Source of the DNA: Bacteroidaceae bacterium | Lineage (GTDB): Bacteria > Bacteroidota > Bacteroidia > Bacteroidales > Bacteroidaceae | Assembly: GCA_017524545.1 (NCBI GenBank) | Contig: JAFXVN010000025.1 | Span: 20,933 to 84,932 of the forward strand | DNA: 64,000 bases | Direction: 5' to 3' | Shown here: piece by piece, positions 36,036-43,823 of the stretch | How positions within the stretch are numbered: the stretch's first letter is position 1 | How the letters are laid out: each line of letters starts with the position of its first letter | Position numbers and translations under genes: made by a program | The notes under the pieces: generated by a model | What the model was told of the DNA's origin: nothing | What the model saw: only the letters and a program-made list of their open reading frames with translations | Database searches by the model: none

Positions 36036-37559
36036 ATGTCAGAGGAGAAATCACTGAAGGAACGGACTGCGGGCGGGATGCTATGGGGCGGACTGTCCAA
36101 TGGGATGATGCAGCTGATGGGAGCTGCCTTCGGCATCGTTTTGCTCCAATGCCTCACGCCAGAGGACTATGGCAAAGTGGCGATGCTGAACATCTTCGCC
36201 GCTATCGCCAGCGCCTTGCAGGAAAGCGGCTTCATCGCCGCCCTCTGCAACCGAAAGGAACCGACGCACGAAGAGTACAATGCCGTCTTTTGGTTCAACC
36301 TCATGGTCAGTGCCTTGCTCTATCTCATCCTGTGGTTCTGCGCTCCGCTCATTGCCGACTTCTACGGCGACGCCGACCTCATCCCGCTTGCCCGTGTGCT
36401 CTTCCTCGGCTTCCTGTTCTCTGGCCTCGGCACGGTGCAGAGGGCTTACCTTTTCGGGCATCTGATGGTCAGGCAGACCAGCATTTGTTCCCTGACTGCG
36501 ATGCTCGTTTCGAGCATTATTGGTGTCGTGATGGCGGTCAAGGGCTTTGCCTCCTGGGCTATCGTGACGCAGGCCGTCTGCTTCGTGTTCATCACGCAGG
36601 TCATGGCGTGGGTGTTCTCCCCCTGGAGGCCAACAGCCCCCTCCAGCTCCCCCTTTGGGGGAGTGTCCAAGCTGCAAGCTTCTTCGCTTCCGAAGCACTC
36701 CCCCAAAGGGGGAGCGGGGAGGGGGCTTTTTCTTGCTCCTGCCTGGAAGATGTTTGGTTTCAGCAGTAAGCTGATGCTGACCAACATCGTGAATATCTGC
36801 AATCTCCATGCCTTCTCCGTCCTGCTTGGCAGGTGCTTCAACGAACATGCGGCTGGTGTCTATTCGCAGGCCAGAGGTTGGAACGACAAGGCCACAAGCA
36901 TCATCAACGGCATGGTGACGGGTGTCGCCCAGCCAACACTTGCGCAGGTGGCGGAGGACTTGGGCCGTTACCGTTTGGTGTTCCGCAAGATGCTGCGCTT
37001 CATCTGCTTCGTCAGCTTCCCCGCAATGCTGGGCTTGGGACTTGTGGCGCAGGAGTTCATCCTGCTGGCAGGCGGCGAGAAGTGGAGGGAGAGCGGCTTG
37101 ATTCTTTCTCTGCTCTGCATTCATGGCGCTTTTGTCCCTGTCACCACACTCTATAGCAACCTGACCATAAGCCGGGGACGAAGCGGCGTCAACATGGCTT
37201 GCACGATAGGCCAGTGCTTGGCTGTTTGGGTGGGGCTTTACCTGCTCTATCCCTATGGGATGCTTCCGATGGTCGTTTATTTCGTGGCGCTCAACATCGC
37301 GTGGCTCTTTATCTGGCAGTGGTGGGCTTGGCGGCTCACAGGACTCAGCTTTATAGACGCTTTACGGGACATCATGCCGTTCCTCGTCTTCACGCTTGCT
37401 GTGCTTGGCGTGACCTGGTGGCTGACGAACGGCATCACGAATCTGTGGTTGCTCTTGATGAGCCGCATCTTCCTTGCCGCCGTACTCTATGCCGGCATCA
37501 TCTGGTTGAGCGGAGCAAAGATTATGCGCGAAAGCATAAAATATATAATCAAGAAATAA
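36036..37559 (+). CDS. Wzx-like polysaccharide flippase (MATE/MOP superfamily)
   Basis: 507 aa with about 12-14 membrane helices; exports lipid-linked surface-polysaccharide repeat units. The start M-S-E-E-K-S-L-K-E-R-T-A-G-G-M-L-W-G-G-L-S-N is the common one for the Bacteroidales polysaccharide-transport group; an ATG 12 bases upstream lies in a repeat and is less likely. A 93-bp inverted pair of the GC-rich element (36635-36727) is in frame in a loop between helices (about residues 200-231, SSSPFGGVSKLQ...HSPKGGAGRG). With the two following genes it forms a surface-glycan cluster. The stop is followed at once by AAGAATTAAG repeats. Confidence 0.87.
   Translation: MSEEKSLKERTAGGMLWGGLSNGMMQLMGAAFGIVLLQCLTPEDYGKVAMLNIFAAIASALQESGFIAALCNRKEPTHEEYNAVFWFNLMVSALLYLILWFCAPLIADFYGDADLIPLARVLFLGFLFSGLGTVQRAYLFGHLMVRQTSICSLTAMLVSSIIGVVMAVKGFASWAIVTQAVCFVFITQVMAWVFSPWRPTAPSSSPFGGVSKLQASSLPKHSPKGGAGRGLFLAPAWKMFGFSSKLMLTNIVNICNLHAFSVLLGRCFNEHAAGVYSQARGWNDKATSIINGMVTGVAQPTLAQVAEDLGRYRLVFRKMLRFICFVSFPAMLGLGLVAQEFILLAGGEKWRESGLILSLLCIHGAFVPVTTLYSNLTISRGRSGVNMACTIGQCLAVWVGLYLLYPYGMLPMVVYFVALNIAWLFIWQWWAWRLTGLSFIDALRDIMPFLVFTLAVLGVTWWLTNGITNLWLLLMSRIFLAAVLYAGIIWLSGAKIMRESIKYIIKK
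36635..36727. repeat. GC-rich palindromic element inside the flippase (inverted pair)
   Basis: AGCCCCCTCCAGCTCCCCCT with TTGGGGGAGTG (36635-36665) and its inverted partner CACTCCCCCAAAGGGGGAGC with GGGGAGGGGGCT (36696-36727), 30 bases apart. The open frame is kept through both. Confidence 0.88.
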
Positions 37560-37632
37560 GAATTAAGAAATAAGAATTAAGAATTTGCTGCCGCCCGCAT
37601 AACTATGGACTGTGAACTATGAACTATGAACT
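37560..37632. repeat. AT-rich repeats bridging the flippase and fusion genes
   Basis: AAGAATTAAGAAATAAGAAT and onward (37560-37587), then GGACTGTGAACTATGAACTA and onward (37606-37632). The latter provides the ATG and the residues MNYEL of the next gene. Confidence 0.8.
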
Positions 37633-39739
37633 GAAAAAACGTAGCAATGCCTTCGACCTGCTGTGCGGATTGTGCATCCTTAGGATGGTGATGCTGCACG
37701 TCGTCTGCCAGACGCAAATGCGACAGACACCGTGGTGGCGCGAGACGATGGCATGGACGTTCTTCTTCATGAGCTTCTTCTTCTTCAAGGCGGGGTACTT
37801 TAACAAGGGAGTCACTGGCAAGACACTCCCCTACCTGCGCGACCGCGTCCGCCGCCTGCTTGTACCCTATATGTCGTGGGGCGTCATTGGCGGCATCATC
37901 GCCTTCTGCTGGCTTTGCCTCTTCCCGGAAGGGATAGACAAGGGCATCGCGGCTCTTGCAAAGTTCCGCTGGCACATCGGGGGCTTGACCTTCGGCAATA
38001 GTCCGCTTTGGTTCCTGCTGTCCTTCTTTACGACATACGTGTCGATGCACTTCATTGAGCGGGTGCGTCCCCTGCATTGGGTGGTGCCGCTTTTCCCTCT
38101 GGCCGGCTATTGGCTCTTCCTGCACGGCAATCCTTTGTGGTTCTATCTGAGCAACGTCTTCTGCGGCATCTTCTTTTTCTATATGGGCAAGGTGTGGCAT
38201 CATGTACTCGACCGTCTCACACGCCATCAAGCACTCGCCATCAGCACGGTGCTTTGCGTGGGTTTCGTCCTTGCCAATATCTATCTGCACGGCGAATATG
38301 AGATGAAGACCAATCTCTGGACAGGCTCCTTCTGGCATGTGCTGCTCATCATGCCCCTCTCGCTGCTGGGCATCTCGGGCGTCCTGCTCTCGCTGCCGAT
38401 GCCACGGGTGCCATTGGTCAATTACATCGGCGAGCACAGCATGGTCTATTTCGTCATGCACTACCCCATCGTTCTGAGTTATGCCTACGCCAGTATCCTG
38501 CTCGGTCACAACATACATGGCAGCATCCCCGACCTCATCATCATCCTGCTTCTCGCTTTCGGCCTGTGCACTTTGGCTGTTCCCTTCGTGGAAAGCGTGC
38601 CTTGGTTGAGCGGGAGAGCCTCCCCCGTCCCCTCCCAAGGAGGGGGGATTGTTTATTTCTACCATACCCAGGATACGGAGCGCATTGTTCGCGAGTGGAA
38701 GCAAGGAACCTTCCCGTCGCATTTCCTCTATGGGGCTTTGCAATTGCCGGATTATGGTTACGAAATCGTGTGGCACCATCAAAAGCACACCTACAAGCGG
38801 ATGCGGGATATGGTTGTCGCCACATGGAAAGTCCTGACCTGCTGCAAGCATTACGACGTGCTCTATGCCACGCACACGCTTGGCATTGAACCCATCATCC
38901 TGCTTCGGGCATTGCACCTTTATCGCCATCCCATTGTGGTATGGCACCATCAGCCCATCGTCGAGGCAAAGAACCCGTTGCGGGAAACTGTGGCACGCCT
39001 CTTCTACAGGGGCATGGACCACATGATATTCTTCTCCGAGAAGCTCATGCAGGACAGCCTCCTCTCCCCAAAAGCCGACTCCAAGCGCATGAGCATGGTG
39101 CACTGGGGGGCAGATTTGGAGTACTATAACAGGCTAAAAGCCTCCCCCGTCCCCTCCAAAGGAGGGGTGAACGGCGAGGCGGCAGACAGTTCACCCCTCC
39201 TTGGGAGGGGACGGGGGAGGCTGTTTATCTCCACCGGCAAGGAGCTTCGCGACTACGAGACCTTGCTCAAAGCCTTCCATGAGACAGGCTTGCCGCTTAC
39301 GCTTTATGTGGAGAAGAAGCGGCAGGCATACTTCGAGAGCCTGCATCCTGCACAAAACATTGAGATACACTATGGCGACCGCCCCATCCCGCACGAGATA
39401 GCGCTGGTGGTGGCGCAGAGCCACTGCGTCTGCATCTGCTGCCAGAAGAGCAACTATACCGTTGGACTGACAACCGTTGTGGAGGCGCTTGCCCTCGGCA
39501 AACCCATCCTTTGCACCCGCAACCCGCAGATGCCGATGGACATAGAGGCGGAGGGCTGCGGCTTCTGGATTGAGGTGGGAGACGTTGAAGGCTGGAAAGA
39601 GAAGTTGCTTTACATTGCCACTCACCCCGAAGAAGCCGAAGCGATGGGCAGGCGAGGCCGCGCCCTGGCAGAGCAATGCTACAATGCCAAGCAATGTGGC
39701 AAGGAAGTGGCAGAAGTAATGGAAAAAGTGAAAAGGTGA
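37619..39739 (+). CDS. Acyltransferase-glycosyltransferase fusion protein
   Basis: 706 aa in two unrelated parts. Residues 8-330 form an acyltransferase-3 family membrane domain (FDLLCGLCILRMVMLHV, ten or so helices, later N-Y-I-G-E-H-S-M-V-Y-F-V-M-H-Y-P). Residues 345-706 form a GT-B glycosyltransferase (YFYHTQDTERI, H-W-G-A-D-L-E-Y-Y, S-T-G-K-E-L-R-D-Y-E-T-L-L-K-A-F, V-G-L-T-T-V-V-E-A-L-A-L-G-K-P). The join at about 333-344 is coded by a half GC-rich element (SPVPSQGGG). A full element lies between the two glycosyltransferase subdomains (about 508-535). The start codon and MNYEL come from an AT-rich repeat. Probable role: acyl modification and sugar transfer in surface-glycan synthesis. A real fusion versus a lost stop codon is discussed in the findings. 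Confidence 0.8.
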   Translation: MNYELKKRSNAFDLLCGLCILRMVMLHVVCQTQMRQTPWWRETMAWTFFFMSFFFFKAGYFNKGVTGKTLPYLRDRVRRLLVPYMSWGVIGGIIAFCWLCLFPEGIDKGIAALAKFRWHIGGLTFGNSPLWFLLSFFTTYVSMHFIERVRPLHWVVPLFPLAGYWLFLHGNPLWFYLSNVFCGIFFFYMGKVWHHVLDRLTRHQALAISTVLCVGFVLANIYLHGEYEMKTNLWTGSFWHVLLIMPLSLLGISGVLLSLPMPRVPLVNYIGEHSMVYFVMHYPIVLSYAYASILLGHNIHGSIPDLIIILLLAFGLCTLAVPFVESVPWLSGRASPVPSQGGGIVYFYHTQDTERIVREWKQGTFPSHFLYGALQLPDYGYEIVWHHQKHTYKRMRDMVVATWKVLTCCKHYDVLYATHTLGIEPIILLRALHLYRHPIVVWHHQPIVEAKNPLRETVARLFYRGMDHMIFFSEKLMQDSLLSPKADSKRMSMVHWGADLEYYNRLKASPVPSKGGVNGEAADSSPLLGRGRGRLFISTGKELRDYETLLKAFHETGLPLTLYVEKKRQAYFESLHPAQNIEIHYGDRPIPHEIALVVAQSHCVCICCQKSNYTVGLTTVVEALALGKPILCTRNPQMPMDIEAEGCGFWIEVGDVEGWKEKLLYIATHPEEAEAMGRRGRALAEQCYNAKQCGKEVAEVMEKVKR
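38618..38649 (+). repeat. GC-rich palindromic element, half copy at a domain-fusion point
   Basis: GCCTCCCCCGTCCCCTCCCA then AGGAGGGGGG, in frame, exactly between the acyltransferase and glycosyltransferase parts of the gene at 37619. Confidence 0.85.
39140..39221. repeat. GC-rich palindromic element, best full copy (82 bp)
   Basis: Left arm 39140-39172 and right arm 39189-39221 are each 33 bases and are reverse complements with one mismatch. Arm structure: outer GCCTCCCCCGT, inner palindrome CCCCTCCAAAGGAGGGG, then TGAAC, around a 16-base spacer. In frame it codes SPVPSKGGVN...[11 protein letters not shown]. Confidence 0.93.
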
Positions 39740-39832
39740 AAAGGTAAAAAGTGTAGCCGCTTGAATAACTATGAAGCTTTAGCTCAACGAAGTTAACTAT
39801 GAACTATGAATTATGAACTATGAACTAACCAA
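39740..39832. repeat. AT-rich repeats before the acyltransferase-cyclophilin gene
   Basis: AAAAGTGAAAAGGTGAAAAG at the end of the preceding gene (its last residues E-K-V-K-R are repeat-like) and AACTATGAACTATGAATTAT onward, which supplies the ATG and MNYEL of the next gene. Confidence 0.75.
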
Positions 39833-41588
39833 GCGCCTTTCCTGGCTGGATGCCTTGCGGGGCTTCACGATGATACTGGTCGTTGCCTATCATGTGGCAC
39901 AGGTTGCTTTCCACGAGAACGAAAAGACGAGTGCGGCACTGCCGTTCCTTGTCCTGATGCGTATGCCGCTCTTCTTTTTCGTGAGCGGCTTCCTGGCCTA
40001 CAAAGCCTCGTTCTCATGGACTGTTCCCAATGCGTTGAGACTGACTTGGAAGAAGCTGAAGGTGCAGGTCGTCCCGACAGTGGTGTTCCTGTGCCTTTTC
40101 GTGATATTCAGGATGAAGGGCGATTTCTGGAACAACCTCATGCGCTTGTTGGCAAGTCCCACGAAGGGCGGCTACTGGTTCACATGGGTCTTGCTGCAGA
40201 TGTTCATAATATATTATGTGTTGTGCTATGTGGGAGGCATTGTTAATTCAAAGTTAAAGATTCAAAATTCAAAGGGTTTCCTGTTGTTCTGCGCTTGGGC
40301 CGTCAGCGTCTTTGCCTACGAAACGCTATACTTGCCGAAGGTCTTCACCTATCACAAGGACGTGTTCTTCGCCTACTCAAGCCTCGTTCAGACCATCCGC
40401 TATATGCAGTTCTTCCTGTTGGGCAACATCGTCCGCCGCTACAGGAGCAGAGTGGAAAGGCTTTTCGACACGTCGTGGTTCTTCCCGCTTGTCGTCACAT
40501 TGGCCATCGTAAGCTGTGCCGACATCTTCCAACTGCATACACTGAAAAAGGTTTGGACGAATCTGCCCCGCACCACAGCGATGTACACCCTTCTGCTGCT
40601 TGTTGTGATGTTCTTCAGACATTATCAGCAATGGTTTGCCGAGGGACGGAAGGCAGGCCGCTTCCTCAGCTTCATTGGCACCCGGACGCTCGACATCTAC
40701 CTCCTGCATTTCCTCCTTCTGCCCAAAATGCCGCAGGTGGGCGAATGGCTGAATGCCAACCAGCCGAACTTCGTGCTGTCTATTGTACTGTCCGTGAGCG
40801 TGGCGCTTGTGGTGATTGCTTTCTGCCTGTTGGCAAGCCAGTTGCTTCGAGTCAGTCCCTTCCTGCAACTGTATCTGTTCGGCAAGAAACAGACTTCCTC
40901 TAATCCCTGTTCCCTAATCCCCATTCTAATCGCAGCCTTCCTTTGCTTCGGCACACTCTCTGCCGAAGCAAAAAAGAAAGAGAAGCGGCATATTGTTCGC
41001 ATCGAGACGAACGTGGGCATTATCCGTGTGGCCCTTTCGGACGACACGCCTCTGCATCGCGACAATTTCCTCAAGCTCGCCCGCGAGGGGTTCTACAACG
41101 GCACGCTCTTCCACCGCTGCATCAAGGACTTTATGATACAAGGCGGCGACCCTGAAAGCCGCAATGCAGAGCCAGGCAAGCTTCTTGGCGAGGGCGGCAC
41201 AGGCTATACCATCCCTGCGGAGTTCGACCTGCCTTACCTTTACCATTGGCGCGGTGCGCTGGCTGCCGCCCGAGACCCCGATGATGTCAACCCCGAACAG
41301 GCGAGCAGCGGCTGCCAGTTCTATATCGTCTATGGCAAGAAACAGGCTGCGGCCGACATCCGTAAGGTGCGGGCTGCCCTTGAGGAAAAAGGCATCGAAC
41401 TCACACCGCAGATGATAGACGACTACGTCATGCGCGGCGGCACGCCCCACCTCGACGGACAATATACCGTCTTTGGCGAAGTCATAGAAGGGATGAATGT
41501 GGTGAAAGCCATACAGCAGACAGAGACCGACGAGAACGACCGGCCGCTGCAAGACATCGTTGTCCGCCGCATGATTGTGGAGCAATAA
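39813..41588 (+). CDS. Acyltransferase-cyclophilin fusion protein
   Basis: 591 aa in two parts. Residues 8-358 form an acyltransferase-3 membrane domain (WLDALRGFTMILVVAYHVAQ at the start, later FIGTRTLDIYLLHFLLLP). Residues 371-389 look like a signal peptide (ILIAAFLCFGTLSAEA), followed by a cyclophilin-type peptidyl-prolyl isomerase (393-591) with N-F-L-K-L-A, G-T-L-F-H-R-C-I-K-D-F-M-I-Q-G-G-D-P, G-G-C-Q-F-Y-I-like SGCQFYIVY and F-G-E-V-I-E-G-M-N-V-V. The join is coded by a repeat-like tract (CTCTAATCCCTGTTCCCTAA, 40894-40931). There is no internal ATG that could start the isomerase alone. A second AT-rich insert (40243-40276) adds NSKLKIQNSK in a loop. The isomerase part would end up in the periplasm. 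Confidence 0.8.
   Translation: MNYELTKRLSWLDALRGFTMILVVAYHVAQVAFHENEKTSAALPFLVLMRMPLFFFVSGFLAYKASFSWTVPNALRLTWKKLKVQVVPTVVFLCLFVIFRMKGDFWNNLMRLLASPTKGGYWFTWVLLQMFIIYYVLCYVGGIVNSKLKIQNSKGFLLFCAWAVSVFAYETLYLPKVFTYHKDVFFAYSSLVQTIRYMQFFLLGNIVRRYRSRVERLFDTSWFFPLVVTLAIVSCADIFQLHTLKKVWTNLPRTTAMYTLLLLVVMFFRHYQQWFAEGRKAGRFLSFIGTRTLDIYLLHFLLLPKMPQVGEWLNANQPNFVLSIVLSVSVALVVIAFCLLASQLLRVSPFLQLYLFGKKQTSSNPCSLIPILIAAFLCFGTLSAEAKKKEKRHIVRIETNVGIIRVALSDDTPLHRDNFLKLAREGFYNGTLFHRCIKDFMIQGGDPESRNAEPGKLLGEGGTGYTIPAEFDLPYLYHWRGALAAARDPDDVNPEQASSGCQFYIVYGKKQAAADIRKVRAALEEKGIELTPQMIDDYVMRGGTPHLDGQYTVFGEVIEGMNVVKAIQQTETDENDRPLQDIVVRRMIVEQ
40243..40276 (+). repeat. AT-rich low-complexity insert inside the acyltransferase
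   Basis: TTAATTCAAAGTTAAAGATT then CAAAATTCAAAG, in frame, coding NSKLKIQNSK. Same family as 2052-2088 in btuB. Confidence 0.75.
40894..40931 (+). repeat. TAATCCC-type repeat at the acyltransferase-cyclophilin junction
   Basis: TCCTCTAATCCCTGTTCCCT then AATCCCCATTCTAATC: tandem variants of CTAATCCC between the last membrane helix region and the isomerase signal peptide. A similar CATCCCTCATCCCTCATC tract lies at 41677-41694. Confidence 0.65.
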
Positions 41589-41709
41589 ATGTCCCTTCTC
41601 CCTCTTCACGGGGGCGCAGAAAGCATTAAATTGTGGTACATTCGTGCATTTCTACCGAAAACGTCCAACATTTCTCATCCCTCATCCCTCATCTTTAATC
41701 ATATTTTCG

Positions 41710-41717
41710 TACCTTTG
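41710..41717 (+). promoter_or_regulatory. Promoter -7 box before the PCMD lipoprotein
   Basis: TACCTTTG at 41710-41717, 31 bases before the ATG; no good TTTG box at the expected distance. Confidence 0.45.
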
Positions 41718-41748
41718 CACGCAAATTTATGCACAAAGCTCAAAGAAT

Positions 41749-42963
41749 ATGAATAAAGCATCTATTGTGGCGCTTTCCGCCATCCCGTTCCTCTTGGCCT
41801 CTTGTATTCAGGATGAGCGGGAAAACACGGAGTGCGACATCGAATCCATCGCGCTTCATCTTGACAAACCCACCGCTTATTTCTTCCACGACTACGACAC
41901 GCTGCAGACACTGACATGGTACGACACCATTTTTGTGTTTCCTGCCATAAAAAGCTTTGCAGACATACAGAGTGTTCCCACCACGCTCAAAATATCAGAA
42001 GGTGCAACGGCCTATTTGACATCGGAGGATGGAACGGAGGAACCTTTCGTCAATGGCTCGCTTGTGGATTTCTCAGAAGAGAGAACCCGCTATTTCCGTG
42101 TGGTCTCGCAAGACAAAATGTGGAGCCGCAGATACAGCTTCAAAATTGAGCACGACGTGCCAAGTGACGGCAATCTCTCTGTCGGGTTCGAGGACTACCA
42201 TCTTGACCCGACGGGCAAGTACTATATCTGGGAAGCCCCCGCTCTTTTCACTGATGGCGTGTGGAAGAATGGCAACCCGGGCTATAAAATCAGTAAGTCA
42301 AAGGCAAAGCCGATGGAATATCCTTCGACACCTGTGGCAGGAGGCGGTCCCGACGGCAGCGATTGTGTCAAGCTCGAAACTTGCGACACCGGTCCCTTTG
42401 GCAAGATGGTGAACATGCGTATAGCCTCGGGTTCCATGTTCAATGGCATCTTCGATGTCGAGTATGCTATGAAGAACCCCCTCAAGGCCACACAGTTTGG
42501 CTCACCCTTCACGCACAAGCCCGCCCAACTGCGCGTGTGGCTCCGTTATGAGCCGGGAAGCTTCTTTCAGGACCGCGAAGCCAATCCTGTGGAGGGCATC
42601 GTCGATGAACCCGATGTGTATGTCGTGCTCTACCGCAATGAGGACGAAAACGGGAACAAGGTGCAGCCCGATGGCAACGATATGATGACTAATCCGTACA
42701 TTGTGGCGAAGGGACGCCTGCCGCACAATTACAATGCGGACGGCACAGACCAACTCTCCTCCAACCCCATTCACGGGCTGACAAACGAATGGCAGGATGT
42801 GACCATTCCCATAGAATACTACACCGAGGTGGACCCCGAGATTCTGGAGAACAAGGGCTATGGCATCATCATCAGCTTTGCCAGCAGTTGGCAGGGCGGT
42901 TATTTCATGGGTGCCATCGGCAGCAAACTCTATGTTGACAACATGCGGCTCTTCTGCGAATAA
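41749..42963 (+). CDS. PCMD-domain lipoprotein
   Basis: 404 aa from ATG 41749, which begins a lipoprotein signal (MNKASIVALSAIPFLLASC, Cys 19) followed by D/E residues (QDERE), a surface-export-like pattern. A longer frame from 41575 crosses the promoter and is rejected. The N-terminal third is an Ig-like region (F-V-F-P-A-I-K-S-F-A-D-I-Q). From about 140 the PCMD (putative carbohydrate metabolism domain) fold follows, with V-K-L-E-T-C-D-T-G, I-A-S-G-S-M-F-N-G-I-F-D-V and F-G-S-P-F-T-H-K-P-A-Q-L-R-V-W-L-R-Y. Genes of this type are usually paired with an outer-membrane barrel gene, as here. Ligand unknown. Confidence 0.82.
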   Translation: MNKASIVALSAIPFLLASCIQDERENTECDIESIALHLDKPTAYFFHDYDTLQTLTWYDTIFVFPAIKSFADIQSVPTTLKISEGATAYLTSEDGTEEPFVNGSLVDFSEERTRYFRVVSQDKMWSRRYSFKIEHDVPSDGNLSVGFEDYHLDPTGKYYIWEAPALFTDGVWKNGNPGYKISKSKAKPMEYPSTPVAGGGPDGSDCVKLETCDTGPFGKMVNMRIASGSMFNGIFDVEYAMKNPLKATQFGSPFTHKPAQLRVWLRYEPGSFFQDREANPVEGIVDEPDVYVVLYRNEDENGNKVQPDGNDMMTNPYIVAKGRLPHNYNADGTDQLSSNPIHGLTNEWQDVTIPIEYYTEVDPEILENKGYGIIISFASSWQGGYFMGAIGSKLYVDNMRLFCE

Positions 42964-43004
42964 TAGACCAAAACACACACATTATATATAATAAACATAA
43001 GGCA

Positions 43005-43823
43005 ATGAAATCTCAATATAAACTGATAGCACTTCTTTTGTTCCTTGTCCCAAGCTCCTTGCTCCGTGCCGGACAAAACGAGGACTCTTGGCAGAAATGG
43101 GGACCCACAACAGGTATGAATGGTGGCGGCTTTATTGTTCGCGCCGGTTATGTCATCGGCGGCACGACTCCTCTGCCCCTGCCCGCTGAAATCAGGAGTA
43201 TCAACGAGTTTAGTCCGAAAGGTGGTGTCAGCATTGGCATTGACGGTTATCGCATGTTCAGCAAGCGATGGGGCATCAGCCTTGGTGCGCACTTCTTCTG
43301 GGAAGGCTTCCATACCAGTGCCGATGTCAAGAACTATTACGTCGAATATCAGCAGAAGGATGATGATTCCGAAGAGTCTCAGACGAAAAAGGGCTACTTC
43401 ACTGGCACCAACGAGACCAGCACAGAGATGTGGGGCGTGACGATTCCCTTGCTTGTCACTCTCCGCATGAGTCCGCGATGGAACGTCAGCGCGGGGCCTT
43501 ACATAAGCTATTATTTCAGCAAGTCCTTCACAGGCAAAGCCTATGAAAACAGTGATGGCGTTGGCTATCTGCGCAACGAATCGCCTGTCGGCGAGAAGAT
43601 TCCTGTGGATCGCGAAGCCAATGCGCACTACGATTTCGCCGACAATATGCTTCCCTTTAGCGCTGGCGTGGAACTTTGCTTCGACTGGAAAGCCATGCGC
43701 CATTTGAATGTCTTCGGCAAGCTCGATTGGGGTTTGACGAACATCTGGAGGCGCGACTTCGATGCCATCACTTTCAAGATGTATCCCATCTACGGCACTG
43801 TCGGCGTAGCTTACAGGTATTAA
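43005..43823 (+). CDS. Outer-membrane beta-barrel protein
   Basis: 272 aa with a signal peptide (MKSQYKLIALLLFLVPSSLLRAG). The remainder reads as a small porin-like barrel (OMP_b-brl family): repeated aromatic-glycine strands such as FIVRAGYVIGG, WGISLGAHFFWEGF and WNVSAGPYISYYFS, ending in Y-P-I-Y-G-T-V-G-V-A-Y-R-Y with the terminal aromatic needed for barrel assembly. It lies 41 bases after the PCMD lipoprotein gene and is probably its partner. Its stop codon overlaps that of the convergent gene (43820-43823). Confidence 0.78.
   Translation: MKSQYKLIALLLFLVPSSLLRAGQNEDSWQKWGPTTGMNGGGFIVRAGYVIGGTTPLPLPAEIRSINEFSPKGGVSIGIDGYRMFSKRWGISLGAHFFWEGFHTSADVKNYYVEYQQKDDDSEESQTKKGYFTGTNETSTEMWGVTIPLLVTLRMSPRWNVSAGPYISYYFSKSFTGKAYENSDGVGYLRNESPVGEKIPVDREANAHYDFADNMLPFSAGVELCFDWKAMRHLNVFGKLDWGLTNIWRRDFDAITFKMYPIYGTVGVAYRY

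Noticed and set aside
37577-39103. Long open frame of 508 codons on the minus strand opposite the fusion gene
   Set aside because: It is antisense to a gene with clear domains, its product is His/Glu-rich without any family pattern, and it runs across repeats. Similar long antisense frames (22343-23578, 27721-29085, 58863-60026) are side effects of GC-rich codon use.
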